From Aplidium turbinatum (Eukaryota; Chordata; Ascidiacea; Aplousobranchia; Polyclinidae), in contig OU964921.1 of the NCBI GenBank assembly GCA_918807975.1, positions 44,294,498-44,358,497 of the forward strand: a stretch of DNA of 64,000 nt, written 5' to 3'. Shown in pieces: positions 22,644-32,542 of the stretch. The position numbers and the translations under genes are program-made. The notes below the pieces were generated by a model, which worked only from the letters and a program-made list of their open reading frames with translations, had not been told where the DNA came from and did no database searches. Within the stretch, counting starts at the first letter, position 1. Every line of letters begins with the position of its first letter.

Positions 22644-25600
22644 CTGAACCTGGAAATTTTATGCAAAGTTTTTTTTTTATTAATTTTGGTAGCCTAGAGT
22701 CTACTCTTTCAGAATCTGCCGGGTGCACTCCGCGCACCCTTGAGCGTTTTGAGAAATTCAAGATGGCGTCCAAAATGGCTGCCGTTTCAGATAACTCCCT
22801 ATAACTCAGTTAGTATTTGACCTAGGATGATAATTTTGGTGTCTAACCATATGTTTTGAGGGGCAAGGAATACATTGAAACTATTTATTTGACTGGTTGG
22901 GGATTGCATCATGTAGAAATACAATAATGCCGCCAATAGGGCTGCCATATTACAAAATTCAAACAAAAACAAACAAATTCACTTGTATTTGGTCTAGAAA
23001 GATAATTTTGGTGTATATCCATATGTTTCGTTGACAAGGAATCCATTTAAGGGATTAAAACATTTGCATATAAATTAGATCACAGCAAAATCCAAAATGG
23101 CTGCTGATATATTTGCCAAATACTTACTGTAAATTTCTTAATCTCGAACTCCCACTATGCTACGTAATCACTTTGCTTTCTGACTGATAAGCGCGAACTT
23201 GCGTCTCAGCAGGCTTGTAAGAAAAATCGTAAAATAAGTATAAAGAAATAAGTATAAGAAAAGTAAGTAGAGAAGTAAGAAAGTAAGAAAGTGTTCTTAT
23301 AACGAGGTATTACGCTTTAAGCGTTCAGCTGTGAAAGCTGCAACAATGGAACGATCCTGTCTTGGCATATCTGATGCATCAGACGGTTTGGTACAAGTAG
23401 TTGTCGATACTTTTGATGCTGAAATCTCGTCGCAAAATGGAAAACTTTCCACCCACTCGTTAGCTCTTCTGGTTACACATCCTGAATCACCATCTGATGC
23501 TGATCGATACCATAGAGAGACAATCCCACGAATTTCAAAGGAGGAGATGTCGGAGGCAATAGAATGTGATGTCACTATACAGAGATACAATGGTTCCAAG
23601 AAACCAAAAATGCCGAGAGTGTTGTTGTTAGAACAGTTCTCTCACTCAAGTTACTTGCGCAACAGGCTACTTTAAAACAAAAAGCGAACGAAACTGACTT
23701 CGCCTTCTTTTAGGATGTTCAGAAACAGAATTGTCCCGAGTACAATGGCTACAACACAGCTCTTACACGCAATCAAGGCCATACAGAACAACTTAAGACT
23801 AAGACGGCATACCTGCCTTTGATTGATCCTGTGCCATCCCACCCAGATACAATAATGATAACAATGGTGGAAGCTCAAAAGGTGACACATAATGCTGACC
23901 AAAAGTTTGTGTTATTTACCTGTGACTTACAACTATATAAAGTTGCATTACATGTGAAGTGGGCTTACCCAGAAAAGTTTTCAGATGTCATCCCGCGCTT
24001 GGTTGGTATGCACTTTTTGATGAGTTTCATAGACTGCATCGGGGCTCTGATCAGCTGTTGGATCTTGAGGCATGCAAACAAATGCTTCCCTATTTCTTTG
24101 CCGCTGGTCATGTGCATTATGCAAGGTATAGGATGTGCCACCTAAGGGCAATAGAAGCCCTCCCAGAAGAGGTACTAGTCCGGTTCATGAAAGGGGAGCA
24201 TGTGATGAGGCACCTGCGCGGACTATGGAATGGCCTATGGAGTGATATGTTTATAGAAACTACTTTCATGAGATATGGCCATGCCCCAAATGGCATCATA
24301 GGAATAACCTTGAAGCCGGATACGCTCAAGATCTGGGCATTGAGTCTTCACTCTTCATACATGTAGCACTGTGGAGGCTGCTCTGGGCGAAATGTTTGGA
24401 GATTCTGGAGACCAGGGAAGTGGGCATAAGAAAGAAAAGAAGGCGCGGATAAAAAATGACAACAAGGACCGAGAAGCCATAAGGACGAAGCTTCAAAAAT
24501 GTATGGATCCACTTGATCCCGAGAAATATCCAGAGGATCTAGTGAACATTGCAACTGGTCAACATGGAACCCCGGCAGTGAATGTGCAGGAGGCTGTGCA
24601 GAAAGGATTCAAACAGATGTGCAAATTTGGAGAGAATTTACCTGATGGCTTACATGAAACAATTCACAAGACCGTGACTACCATGGTGGTTACAAAGAAA
24701 CATGTGAATGTGGAAGGTAGTAAAGTGTACGACATGAATGTCATCTACTCCAGTGTCATAGGCCAACAGGCTAGTGGGCGTGATGTTGACATAAAAGATG
24801 TCTTATCCTACGAAGTGGCCCCAGTACCAACGTCTATGTTTGACCCCACAGAAGAAATGAGAGCTGCAACATCAAAGTCTTCCTTAAAGCGACAGCTTCA
24901 GGTTGAGGTATCTGCTCGGACAACAGCAAGTGACACTTCAGTAGTTGTGATTGATGGTTCAGCCCTACTCTGGGTGATTTCTTGGCCTGCAGAGGGCACC
25001 ACTACAGACTATACGCAAACAACTTGAAACACGCCATTGCCAAGAGACTAAAAGTTGAGGACGTTCACCTAGTGTTCGATCGGTACTACGATTACAGTAC
25101 TAAGAGTGTCACCAGAAGTGCTAGGGCCACTGGAGTTAGCCGAGTCCACGAGCTGCAGTTGAACACCAAGTTTCCACCTCAAAAGACTGTATTGACGGTG
25201 ACCGAAAACAAGAAGCAGTTGATAAACCTGATTGTCAAACTTCTGATTGAAGACGAGTCATTCCATGAATACACCCAAACTCACAAGTTGATAGTGATTG
25301 TTGAGGACGTTGCCCCATTTGAGATCAGCCATGGTGGTGTAGTGATCAGAAGGGCGGACCTTTCAAGTAGTCATGAGGAAGTGGACAATATCATTGTCCA
25401 ACAGGTGATGCTGTCTGCTCGAAATAATGAAGAGAGTGATATAACTGTGATATCCGATGACACTGACGTTTTCATTCTCTTGCTTCATTATTATCACGTT
25501 GGAAGCATGAAAAATCGTATCACCATGGAATCACCAATTAAGGAACGAACAATCATTGACATTGGAAAAACCGTAGAGAAGCATGTGTCTTTTGTGAATG

Positions 25601-26889
25601 AACTCCTGCCAGCCCATGCTCTTACTGGGTGTGATACGGTAGCATGCTGCTATGGGGTTGGCAAAGGTACTGCATTGAAGGTTCTGAAAGATGGTCACTC
25701 ACTGTCACTTTTAGGGGTCATTGATTCTCCCATAGAATCAGTGATTGCACAGGCAACCACATTCATGTCAGCCTGTTACGGTCAATATACTACGAGTAAA
25801 TCAATGTCCGAAGCACGCTGGAGGGTATGGGCATCCAAAACGGGTCGGGCCTCCGCTGTACCACCAAAACTTTGTTCCCTTTCTCCTACAAGTGAAGCCT
25901 TTAAAGAGAATATAAGAAGGCCCATCACCAAACCATTGTGTGGCGTTCACTGGAAGACAGCAATCCGTCTGAACGTGATGCAGAAATGTACGGATGGGTG
26001 AAAGACTCGAAACTTAAAACGCTACAACTCGTCCTCCTTCCCGCAAATGTTGAACTCTCCCCAGAAACTGTCATGCGCATGATCAGATGTGGATGCAAGA
26101 GTGACAACCCCTGCAAAACGCTTTCTTGCAGCTGCACAAGGGATGGTTTGAAATGTGCAATATTCTGTGCGTGTTATGCTGCAGGTTTCAGCCAGACTCT
26201 TACTTAGCATTTTAATTCCATTGGACAACATCACAGATTTATGGACTAGGTGACTTAATGATGAGATGATAACCACAACTGACTGTCTTGTGACTGTGAG
26301 AGAGGCTTGTACATTACTAATGGTAACATTTGTGATAACTAATGGTTACATTTGTGAGTGATGTTATATGTTAGATGGTATTTCACAAGCAAAAGTCGCA
26401 GAAATAATGATTTTCTATAAGTATTCAGCAAATATATCAGCAGCCATTTTGGATTTTCCTGCAATGTAATTCATATGCAACTGTCTTAATCCCTTAAATG
26501 AATTCCTTGTCAACGAAACATACGGATAGACACCAAAATTATCATTCTAGACCAAATACAAGTAAATTTGTTTGTTTTTGTTTGAATTTTGTAATATGGC
26601 AACCCTATTGGCGGCATTATTGCATTTCTACATGATGCAATTCCCAACCAGTCAAATAAATAGTTTCAATGTATTCCTTGCCCCTCAAAACATATGGTTA
26701 GACACCAAAATTATCATCCTAGGGCAAATACTAACTGAGGTACTGAAACGGCAGCCATTTTGGACGCCATCTTGAATTTCTCAAAACGCTCAAGGGTGCG
26801 CGGAGTGCACCCGGCAGATTCTGAAAGAGTAGACTCTAGGCTACCAAAATCAATAAAAAAAAAACTTTGCATAAAATTTCCAGGTTCAG
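22644..26889 (+). mobile_element. Long-TIR transposon with XPG-type nuclease (Academ-like)
   Basis: Inverted repeats of about 480 bp (22644-23126 and 26417-26889) start CTGAACCTGGAAATTTTATG on the left and match in inverse on the right. They include TCTGCCGGGTGCACTCCGCG and GACACCAAAATTATCAT-type blocks. Between them lies a single decayed gene for an XPG/FEN-like nuclease. Academ DNA transposons are known to encode an XPG nuclease, so I place it there tentatively. The exact outer edges and target duplication are unclear, because it sits in the repeated TTAGTCC/TTCGGC units of a MITE. Confidence 0.7.
23331..26207 (+). pseudogene. XPG/FEN-type nuclease protein of the long-TIR element
   Basis: The N-terminal part has HPDTIMITMVEAQKV (about 23840), then YFFAAGHVHYARY and WSDMFIETTFMRYGH (to 24340). 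From 24371 a frame reaches VVVIDGSALLWVI, and the next (24982-26001) has VHLVFDRYYDYSTKS, SSHEEVDNIIVQQ, TVISDDTDVFILLLHYY and LTGCDTVACCYGVGKGTAL. The acidic residues and the GVGK helix-hairpin-helix are those of Rad2/XPG nucleases. The C-terminus (to 26207) has a tesmin/TSO1-like cysteine cluster: CGCKSDNPC, CSCTRDGLKC, CACYAAG. The gene is spread over several frames, with frame changes near 23690, 24010, 24366, 25000 and 25950, so it is a pseudogene. Roles in transposition are inferred from the Academ precedent. Confidence 0.7.
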
Positions 26890-27427
26890 TCATACTTCTG
26901 CCGGACTAATTAGTCCTTTCGGCAATTTGTCCATTCGGCAATTAGTCGTTTCGGCAATTTGTCCATTCGGCAAAATGTCTTTCGGCAAAATGGGTTTCGG
27001 CAAAATGTCTTTCGGAAAAATGTCCGCGCACAAACTTTTTACTAAACTTTAATTGCCCTTTTCTGAATGAAATCATATAGACAGTTTTAATTCAACACCA
27101 AACAAAAGTAGATGTAAAGTAGCATAGGCTAAGCTAATGGTTTTAAAGCTCTTTTTGCCGTGGCTCAAAATTCACTTATTTTTTGCTAAAACAAGAGGTG
27201 AAGCCTATATGTGATCTCGTTTTACCCATGTTTTAAGAACTGCTTAGATAGATGTAAGTTTAAATTGATGATGAAATATAATATAGGCTATGTTTAAAAT
27301 AATAAAATGTGGAATAAACTAACTGGAAAAGACGATCTGGTACTAAAACGCTTACTCTAATGTACGATCTGCCTAATACAAAAGCAATCACTAAGAAAAC
27401 AAATCAGCACTTTTTTTCATAACTATA

Positions 27428-27620
27428 AACCTTTAAAGCATTTGGCTAAGCTTACACTCACATCAGTATTTCAATGAAGACTTACAATTTACGTTGCGGC
27501 ACTGCGATTTTTGTCCAATGGGACTCATATCTCAATTCTACCTTCCGTAACGTAAATTGTAAATCTTTATTGAAATACTGTTGTGAGTGTTGCCGAGCCA
27601 AATGCTTTAAAGATTTAGAC
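27428..27620. repeat. Inverted repeat with about 75-bp arms
   Basis: The left arm has TTTAAAGCATTTGGCT, ACTCACA and AGTATTTCAATGAAGA then ACAATTTACGTTGCGG. The right arm has CCGTAACGTAAATTGTAAAT, TTGAAATACTGTTGTGAG and GCCAAATGCTTTAAAG. The spacer is about 50 bp. It is probably a small foldback MITE. Confidence 0.75.
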
Positions 27621-28059
27621 TGATGAACAAAACTATTGGTTTGTTCGTTTTCTTATAGCCTATTTATTAAACTAATGATTAGTTACTAAGCTACAAATGT
27701 GTAGCACGACATTAAAATACATCACGCCACTGTTGCAAGTTGGCTCTAAGATCATCTACACATACAATTACTTTATGCCTCTGTAGAGCCATAAAAACAA
27801 ATGCTTCTTTGCATTGAGATTTAAATTTGTGAAGCACTCACCATCAGCACTCTTGATAACGCACCATGGCCGATCTTCATAGCAACTGTCCATACAAATC
27901 TTAAATATATCAGCTAAAGCTATGTGGGTTAATAAAGCTATAGCCTAAATATATATTGTTTTTGTTTTGTAACATTTTATTTTTTTATTTTTCCTTTATA
28001 TCTTAAATTTTTGTGAAGGTGTTGCGACCGTGCCAAATTTCTTTCAACTCAATAACTTA

Positions 28060-28185
28060 CTTCGGTCTCAAGCACGTTTTAACGTTCGCGTTTTGTCGCT
28101 TCTACCCTTTTCTCGACCTTTGCTATGCTGACGTGTATTGTTTTGATATGATGGTCAGAAATAAAAACAACTGAACTGAACTCTA
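28060..28185 (+). repeat. Dispersed repeat, copy 2 (3'-end-like)
   Basis: Partner of 12020-12145: CGCGTTTTGTCGC, TTTTCTCGACC, TTTGCTA, GATATGATGGTCAGAA and AATAAAAAC in the same order. Confidence 0.5.
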
Positions 28186-28241
28186 AAAGTAGTAGGCAGC
28201 ATTCCAATTCAACTAATGTTTTGTTGTATTTTTCTATTCAG

Positions 28242-28415
28242 TAACGTAAGTTCATTAAAACCAAATGTTGGAAATCAAAACTAATAAAAACGTCATATTC
28301 ATTAGCATCATCACATGCCTGATGATTACATTTTCCTTCTATTACACAACGGATCTTCTGATGGGCAATGCCTTTAAATCGAGTTTAAATAAAGAAATCA
28401 AGTGGCCTGCACCAG
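28242..28415 (+). CDS. Alpha-1,3-fucosyltransferase-like gene, exon 1 of coding part
   Basis: GT10 fucosyltransferases move fucose from GDP-fucose to N-acetylglucosamine in the Golgi. This exon supplies the N-terminus. ATG is at 28265, followed by a short basic tail (MLEIKTNKN), a hydrophobic signal anchor (VIFISIITCLMITFSFYY) and the start of a stem region ending KWPAPG. That is the type II Golgi layout of the family. The donor is CCAG|GTAAAA after 28415 (phase 1). A TTTCTATTCAG acceptor at 28231-28241 suggests an upstream 5'-UTR exon. Coding begins at the first ATG after this acceptor. Assignment rests mainly on exons 3-5, which join in phase. Unspliced reading would stop 11 codons into the intron. 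Confidence 0.75.
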
Positions 28416-28527
28416 GTAAAACGTTACAGTCCTTTACCATTACCAAAAAATAAAGATATTGCATTGTTTCGTCAACACTCCAAAAATAAACTAACAATGA
28501 TAACATAAGAACTAACAACGGTTTAGT

Positions 28528-29600
28528 TTTGAATCTTCATCCTTGGACCGACAAAGCCTTTGATAGGTCATTTCTTGCAGTTTCGCATACTTGTAGAGGC
28601 TTTGAGTCACTGACGCAAAGCGGTTGCAGAAATTTACAGAGTGAAGTTTCCTGGTACCCGGACATTTTGCCGAAAGACATTTTGCCGAAAGACATTTTGC
28701 CGAAACCCATTTTGCCGAAACCCATTTTGCCGAAAGACATTTTGCCGAATGGACATTTTGCCGAAACTCATTTTGCCGAAAGGACTAATTGCCGAAAGGA
28801 CTAAATGCCGAATGGACAAATTGCCGAAATTATACAAATGCATTATAGTGTAGCCTATTATCATAACCTAAACTCATAAATGTCATTCACAAACAGATTT
28901 CACTCACAAATTATGTGCGACAGCGCGTAAGTATCCGACAGAAGTGTTATATGTATAAGCAAGCGTCTAATACTGATCTCCAAAACCTGTGGAGACTGCA
29001 TATATACTTATAGATGAGACTTGGTGTCACTTAAACTAATACTGATTTCCAAAACTGTGGAGACTGTATATAAATCAATTTTTAGGCAAACAACAGTAGC
29101 AAAGTAATTACTACTTCAAAGCCACTGCTTGCGTGGTAACGAGACTTGGTGTCACTTCAAAATAATTACCAGTTCAAAGGCACTGCTTGCATAGTAACGA
29201 GACTTGGTGTTGCTTCAAAGTAATTTTTAAGCAAACAACAGTAGCAAAGTAATTCTATTTCAAAAGCACTGCTTGCATAGTAACGAGACTTTGTGTCACT
29301 TCAAAGTAATTTTTTTCCAAATTGTTTCGGCAAAATGTCCTTCGGCATAATGTCCTTTCGGCAAAATGTCTTTCGGCAAAATAGGTTTCGGCAAAATGTC
29401 TTTCGGCAAAATGTCCGCGCACGAGTTTCCTTAATAGTTGCGATATTGTCTGTGAGCTATTCCAGCCACTAATTGTCGTTGAGTGAAGAGCAGTCCTAAA
29501 ATGTGTTGTTCAAGCGCACACCCAGAGAGCAGAACTAGCGCCGCTTTATCTTGACTCGCCCGCGTAACCACTGAGCTAACGTGGCAGACATTGCTAACAT
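28528..29600 (-). repeat. SINE family 1 copy split by a MITE
   Basis: 28528-28651 carries the tail and body (TTTCGCATACTTGTAGAGGC, TCACTGACGCA, GTGAAGTTTCC). After the MITE, 29424-29600 continues with AGTCCTAAAATG, CAAGCGCACACCC and a degraded tRNA-like head. A 7-bp repeat, AGTTTCC, marks the split. Confidence 0.75.
28652..29423. mobile_element. TGCCGAAAG-repeat MITE, copy 2, 772 bp
   Basis: Both ends consist of tandem inverted units (CATTTTGCCGAAAGA outward left, TTCGGCAAAATGTC right). Target duplication AGTTTCC lies at 28645-28651 and 29424-29430 inside a SINE, which fixes the boundaries. There is no gene; repeated Cys/Phe/Met open frames in it are artefacts of the units. Superfamily not assigned; a 6-7 bp duplication fits several. 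Confidence 0.85.
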
Positions 29601-29604
29601 GCTG

Positions 29605-30143
29605 TAATTATGAACTAACAATGATAACATGGAACTGACAATGGTAATATGTGAACTAACAATAGTAACATGTGAACTAACAATGGTAACATGTGAACTG
29701 ACAATGGTAACATGTGAACTGACAATGCTGACATATGAACTGACAATGGTGACATGTGAACTGACAATGGTAACATATGAACTGACAATGGTAACATGTG
29801 AACTAACAATTATGGTAACATGTGAACTGACAATGGTAACGTATGAACTGACAATGGTAACATGTGAACTGACAATGGTAACATGTGAACTGACAATGCT
29901 AACATATGAACTGACAATGGTAACATGTGAACTGACAATGGTAACATGTGAACTAACAATGGTAACATGTGAACTGACAATGGTAACGTATGAACTGACA
30001 ATGGTAACATGTGAACTGACAATGGTAACATGTGAACTGACAATGCTAACATATGAACTAACAATGGTAACATGTGAACTGACAATGGTAACGTATGAAC
30101 TGACAATGCTAACATGTGAACTGACAATGGTAACATGTGATTA
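29605..30143 (+). repeat. Minisatellite, 21-bp unit (left part)
   Basis: About 25 units of GTGAACTGACAATGGTAACAT with few variants (CTA or CTG for TGG, ACGTATG for ACATGTG). Because 21 is a multiple of three, it gives long heptad-like open frames on both strands; these are not genes. Confidence 0.95.
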
Positions 30144-31888
30144 CATAGGCGCCGACTTTTATTTTTGCACGGGATGGCGGATAGCACAACATGGCAACCT
30201 AAAAACTTTTAAACTGCATGTTTTTGTTTGATCTTTACTAAGCGTGTTTCGTAGATGCAATTGTCTTTCACACCTGATTTGTAGCTCGATAATTTACAAA
30301 GCAATTTTAAAACAAAGCACAAGGAGGTATGTCGTAAATTTTATTGTTACGTTGCTGCTCTGACACTTAACATTTGGCAAAAGTATTTTTGCGAACAGCA
30401 GCTCTGTCAATCCAACTGTTAATCAACTGGTCAAGTTGTAACCGTGAAGCTTCAGCTTGATAAACATTTAAAATTAGGACGTGGTTCAATCGCTGTTGCG
30501 TCATGGTAGATCGCAAGTAGGTTTTTATGCGCCTGAGTGCACTAAACGATCGCTACCCCTCGCAGGTGGTGGAAGGCAACGATAAGTATATTTTCACAAT
30601 GCAGACCATGTTGAAAGCATTAATGAAATTGTTTCATTGCTTGCAAATAAATCAAGCAGTTGCGACATAGTTGCAAATCGGACAGAATGCTCTATCTTTG
30701 CATCTATCGTATTCTAGCCACGGGAATTCACTCTCCCACGATTTTTGATAGCTTCTCCCTTCAATAACGATTATCCTGCTCGTGCTCGGTTCTTCCACCT
30801 CCCTGATCGTGCTAACGCTTTTTAGCAGTGGCACACTTTCGTTTCGTTTAGGCTTTGGTTACTTTCATGCTGGCTGAAATCCTGACTAGACGCAACAAAA
30901 AATGACTCAATGGAGGGCTGCAATTTAGAACACGTTTCGATGGCATCTTTAAGATGAATAAAACTGGAATGTCGGCGAAAACTTTAACTGGACGACTTTT
31001 CGTAATTTTTTTTATGATGTAACAAGCAACTCCTATGTCAGACCAATACATTTCCGCCTCACAGTTTGCCACGCAATATTACTGCATGAAGTAGATAACA
31101 AAGCAGAAATTAAAGCATGAAGTAGATGACAGTACACTCCAATTGAAATCGGAAAATAATCCAAAATGCAAAATCTGAAGTAATTGAAAAAGTTGCTTTT
31201 ATTATTGGGAATTGGCAGGGGGTGTAGCTTTCCTCGAATAGAATCATGTTAACGTGCAAATTTGCAGAACGTTAAAACTGCTGTGACTTTACTAAGTGCA
31301 CTTTTTAAATAAAACTCAATAAATTTCAAAAATTGCATTTTTTAATGAAATTTGAAAATAGATATTCATTTAGGGGGTGGAGCTATCAATTATCGAGATA
31401 ATTTTATTTCCAAGCATTATATAGCTGACATAATTTATAGCGACATTATGAGCAGTTTAAAATGTTTCAAAAAAGATTTTTGAGGGAGGCCATGGAAAGA
31501 TCGTATTTTATTGATTAATAAATTTCATTGCATACCTAACAAATGTAACAATGACTTATGACAAGTAACAAATAAAACGATCGCAACAACAAGGAAAAAA
31601 CTCGTAGCCACGTGTTGCGTAATCTTCACGTAGCTTGCTTGATGTTACGCGAGTATCATGCTTGTGACAAAAACAATCATTTATTTTTCTTCGCAATACT
31701 GTATTGGTTTACCTCCTGCTTTACGTTGACTTGAAGCGAAAACCAATGATAAAAAAAAAGATTTAAACGTCCGTTTAAATTACATTTATTTGCAGTAAGT
31801 AATGTAACCTAAACGGGGTGGCTGCCACCCCGCCACAGCGGTGTGGTGTGGCGTGGCCACCCCGTAACCCCGTAAGTCGGCGCCAGTG
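30144..31888 (-). mobile_element. hAT element with TTF-type transposase remnant, inserted in the minisatellite
   Basis: Inverted ends CATAGGCGCCGACTT and, inverse of the right end, CACTGGCGCCGACTT. The flanks TGTGA(TTA) and TGTGA(ACT) match in only five of eight bases, the left one probably mutated. Minisatellite units resume immediately on the right at 31889. Transposase remnants are on the minus strand. Confidence 0.75.
30360..30834 (-). pseudogene. hAT transposase remnant (TTF zinc finger and hAT C-terminus)
   Basis: 30834-30652 encodes WESEFPWLEYDRCKDRAFC then PICNYVA, as in the TTF-type zinc-finger domain of hAT proteins. About 30575-30360 encodes RSFSALRRIKTYLRSTMTQQ then RLNHVLILNVY, the hAT C-terminal dimerisation segment. 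The central catalytic part is absent between the two, so this is an internally deleted copy. Confidence 0.8.
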
Positions 31889-32010
31889 TGTGAACTGACA
31901 ATGGTAACATGTGAACTAACAATGGTAACATGTGAACTGACAATGGTAACATGTGAACTAACAATGGTAACATGTGAACTGACAATGGTAACATGTGAAC
32001 TGACATTGGC
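31889..32010 (+). repeat. Minisatellite, 21-bp unit (right part)
   Basis: About six units identical in type to 29605-30143. The array ends about 20 bp before the splice acceptor of fucosyltransferase exon 2. Confidence 0.95.
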
Positions 32011-32027
32011 AAGGTTTTTTTTTTCAG

Positions 32028-32083
32028 ATTACCAATCTCCAGAGGATATGATGGAAGAAGCATTAAAGAAAGCGCAGAGAAAG
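32028..32083 (+). CDS. Alpha-1,3-fucosyltransferase-like gene, exon 2
   Basis: A strong polypyrimidine tract and TTTTCAG end at 32027. The exon encodes (D)YQSPEDMMEEALKKAQRK, and the donor AAG|GTTGGG follows 32083. Its two leading bases complete the Asp codon begun by exon 1 (phase 1), and it ends in phase 0. This is stem-region sequence without a conserved motif, so it is accepted because of phase, splice sites and open frame. It lies directly after the minisatellite. Confidence 0.6.
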
Positions 32084-32542
32084 GTTGGGTTAATTTTTAA
32101 TTAGCAATTTTAAGCCCCCGTAGCAAACAATGTCACATGAGTTGATTGGTCTATGTAGATTTTGCTGCCATGTCTCATAGTCTATTGCCTACGAATATCA
32201 CACAGTACGATTTGGTGATTCCGTTTTTTGCTTGAAGAAGGCAATTAGGCTGCTACAACTTTTTAACGGAATCAACCGTTTTCTGTTTGTGTAGCCTATA
32301 ATTTTTGACAAAAAAAGCTGTGAAGCCCAAGTGTTGCCATTCCATAAAATCTGCCGTTTGGTAACTTTTGTTTATTTATAAAACCAGGCAACATCACAAA
32401 ATGATACAAAAAAAATTGCAAACGATTATAGTTGTTCACATCAGTGGCTTTCAACCTTTTTCACACTGCGACCCATTTTAACAACCCAATGTAACTAACG
32501 ATCCCCTTCCAAAAATTTTGATTCAGGCATATGTAGGCTAAT

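Larger units (their letters stand above)
21988..27031. mobile_element. TGCCGAAAG-repeat MITE, copy 1, interrupted
   Basis: The left end carries GGACATTTTGCCGAAAGACA and further CATTTTGCCGAA units. The right end carries the inverted units TTCGGCAAAATGTC. The AT-rich inside (for example GACAGCGCGTAAGTATC at about 22173) matches copy 2 at 28652-29423. The element is interrupted within its right-hand repeat units by the XPG-nuclease element at 22644-26889. Target duplications of this copy were not resolved. Confidence 0.75.
27032..28241. other. Upstream region of the fucosyltransferase exon
   Basis: No coding region recognised. It contains the hairpin at 27428-27620 and a dispersed repeat at 28060-28185. 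If the acceptor at 28232-28241 is real, part of this is intron and an earlier non-coding exon lies to the left. Confidence 0.45.

Noticed and set aside
28529-28864. Open frames with repeated CRKTFCRKTFCR or FGKMSFGKM in the MITE ends.
   Set aside because: They are translations of the TGCCGAAAG units, on both strands, and stop at the MITE boundary.
29629-30231. A 200-residue + strand open frame of ELTMVTC heptads, and its minus-strand partner rich in VHMLPLS.
   Set aside because: The unit is 21 bp, so any frame free of stops in one unit stays open through the array. There is no promoter, splice or non-repeat sequence to support a gene.
29605-32010. A CRISPR array.
   Set aside because: The repeats are directly adjacent with no unique spacers, and the context is animal intron DNA.
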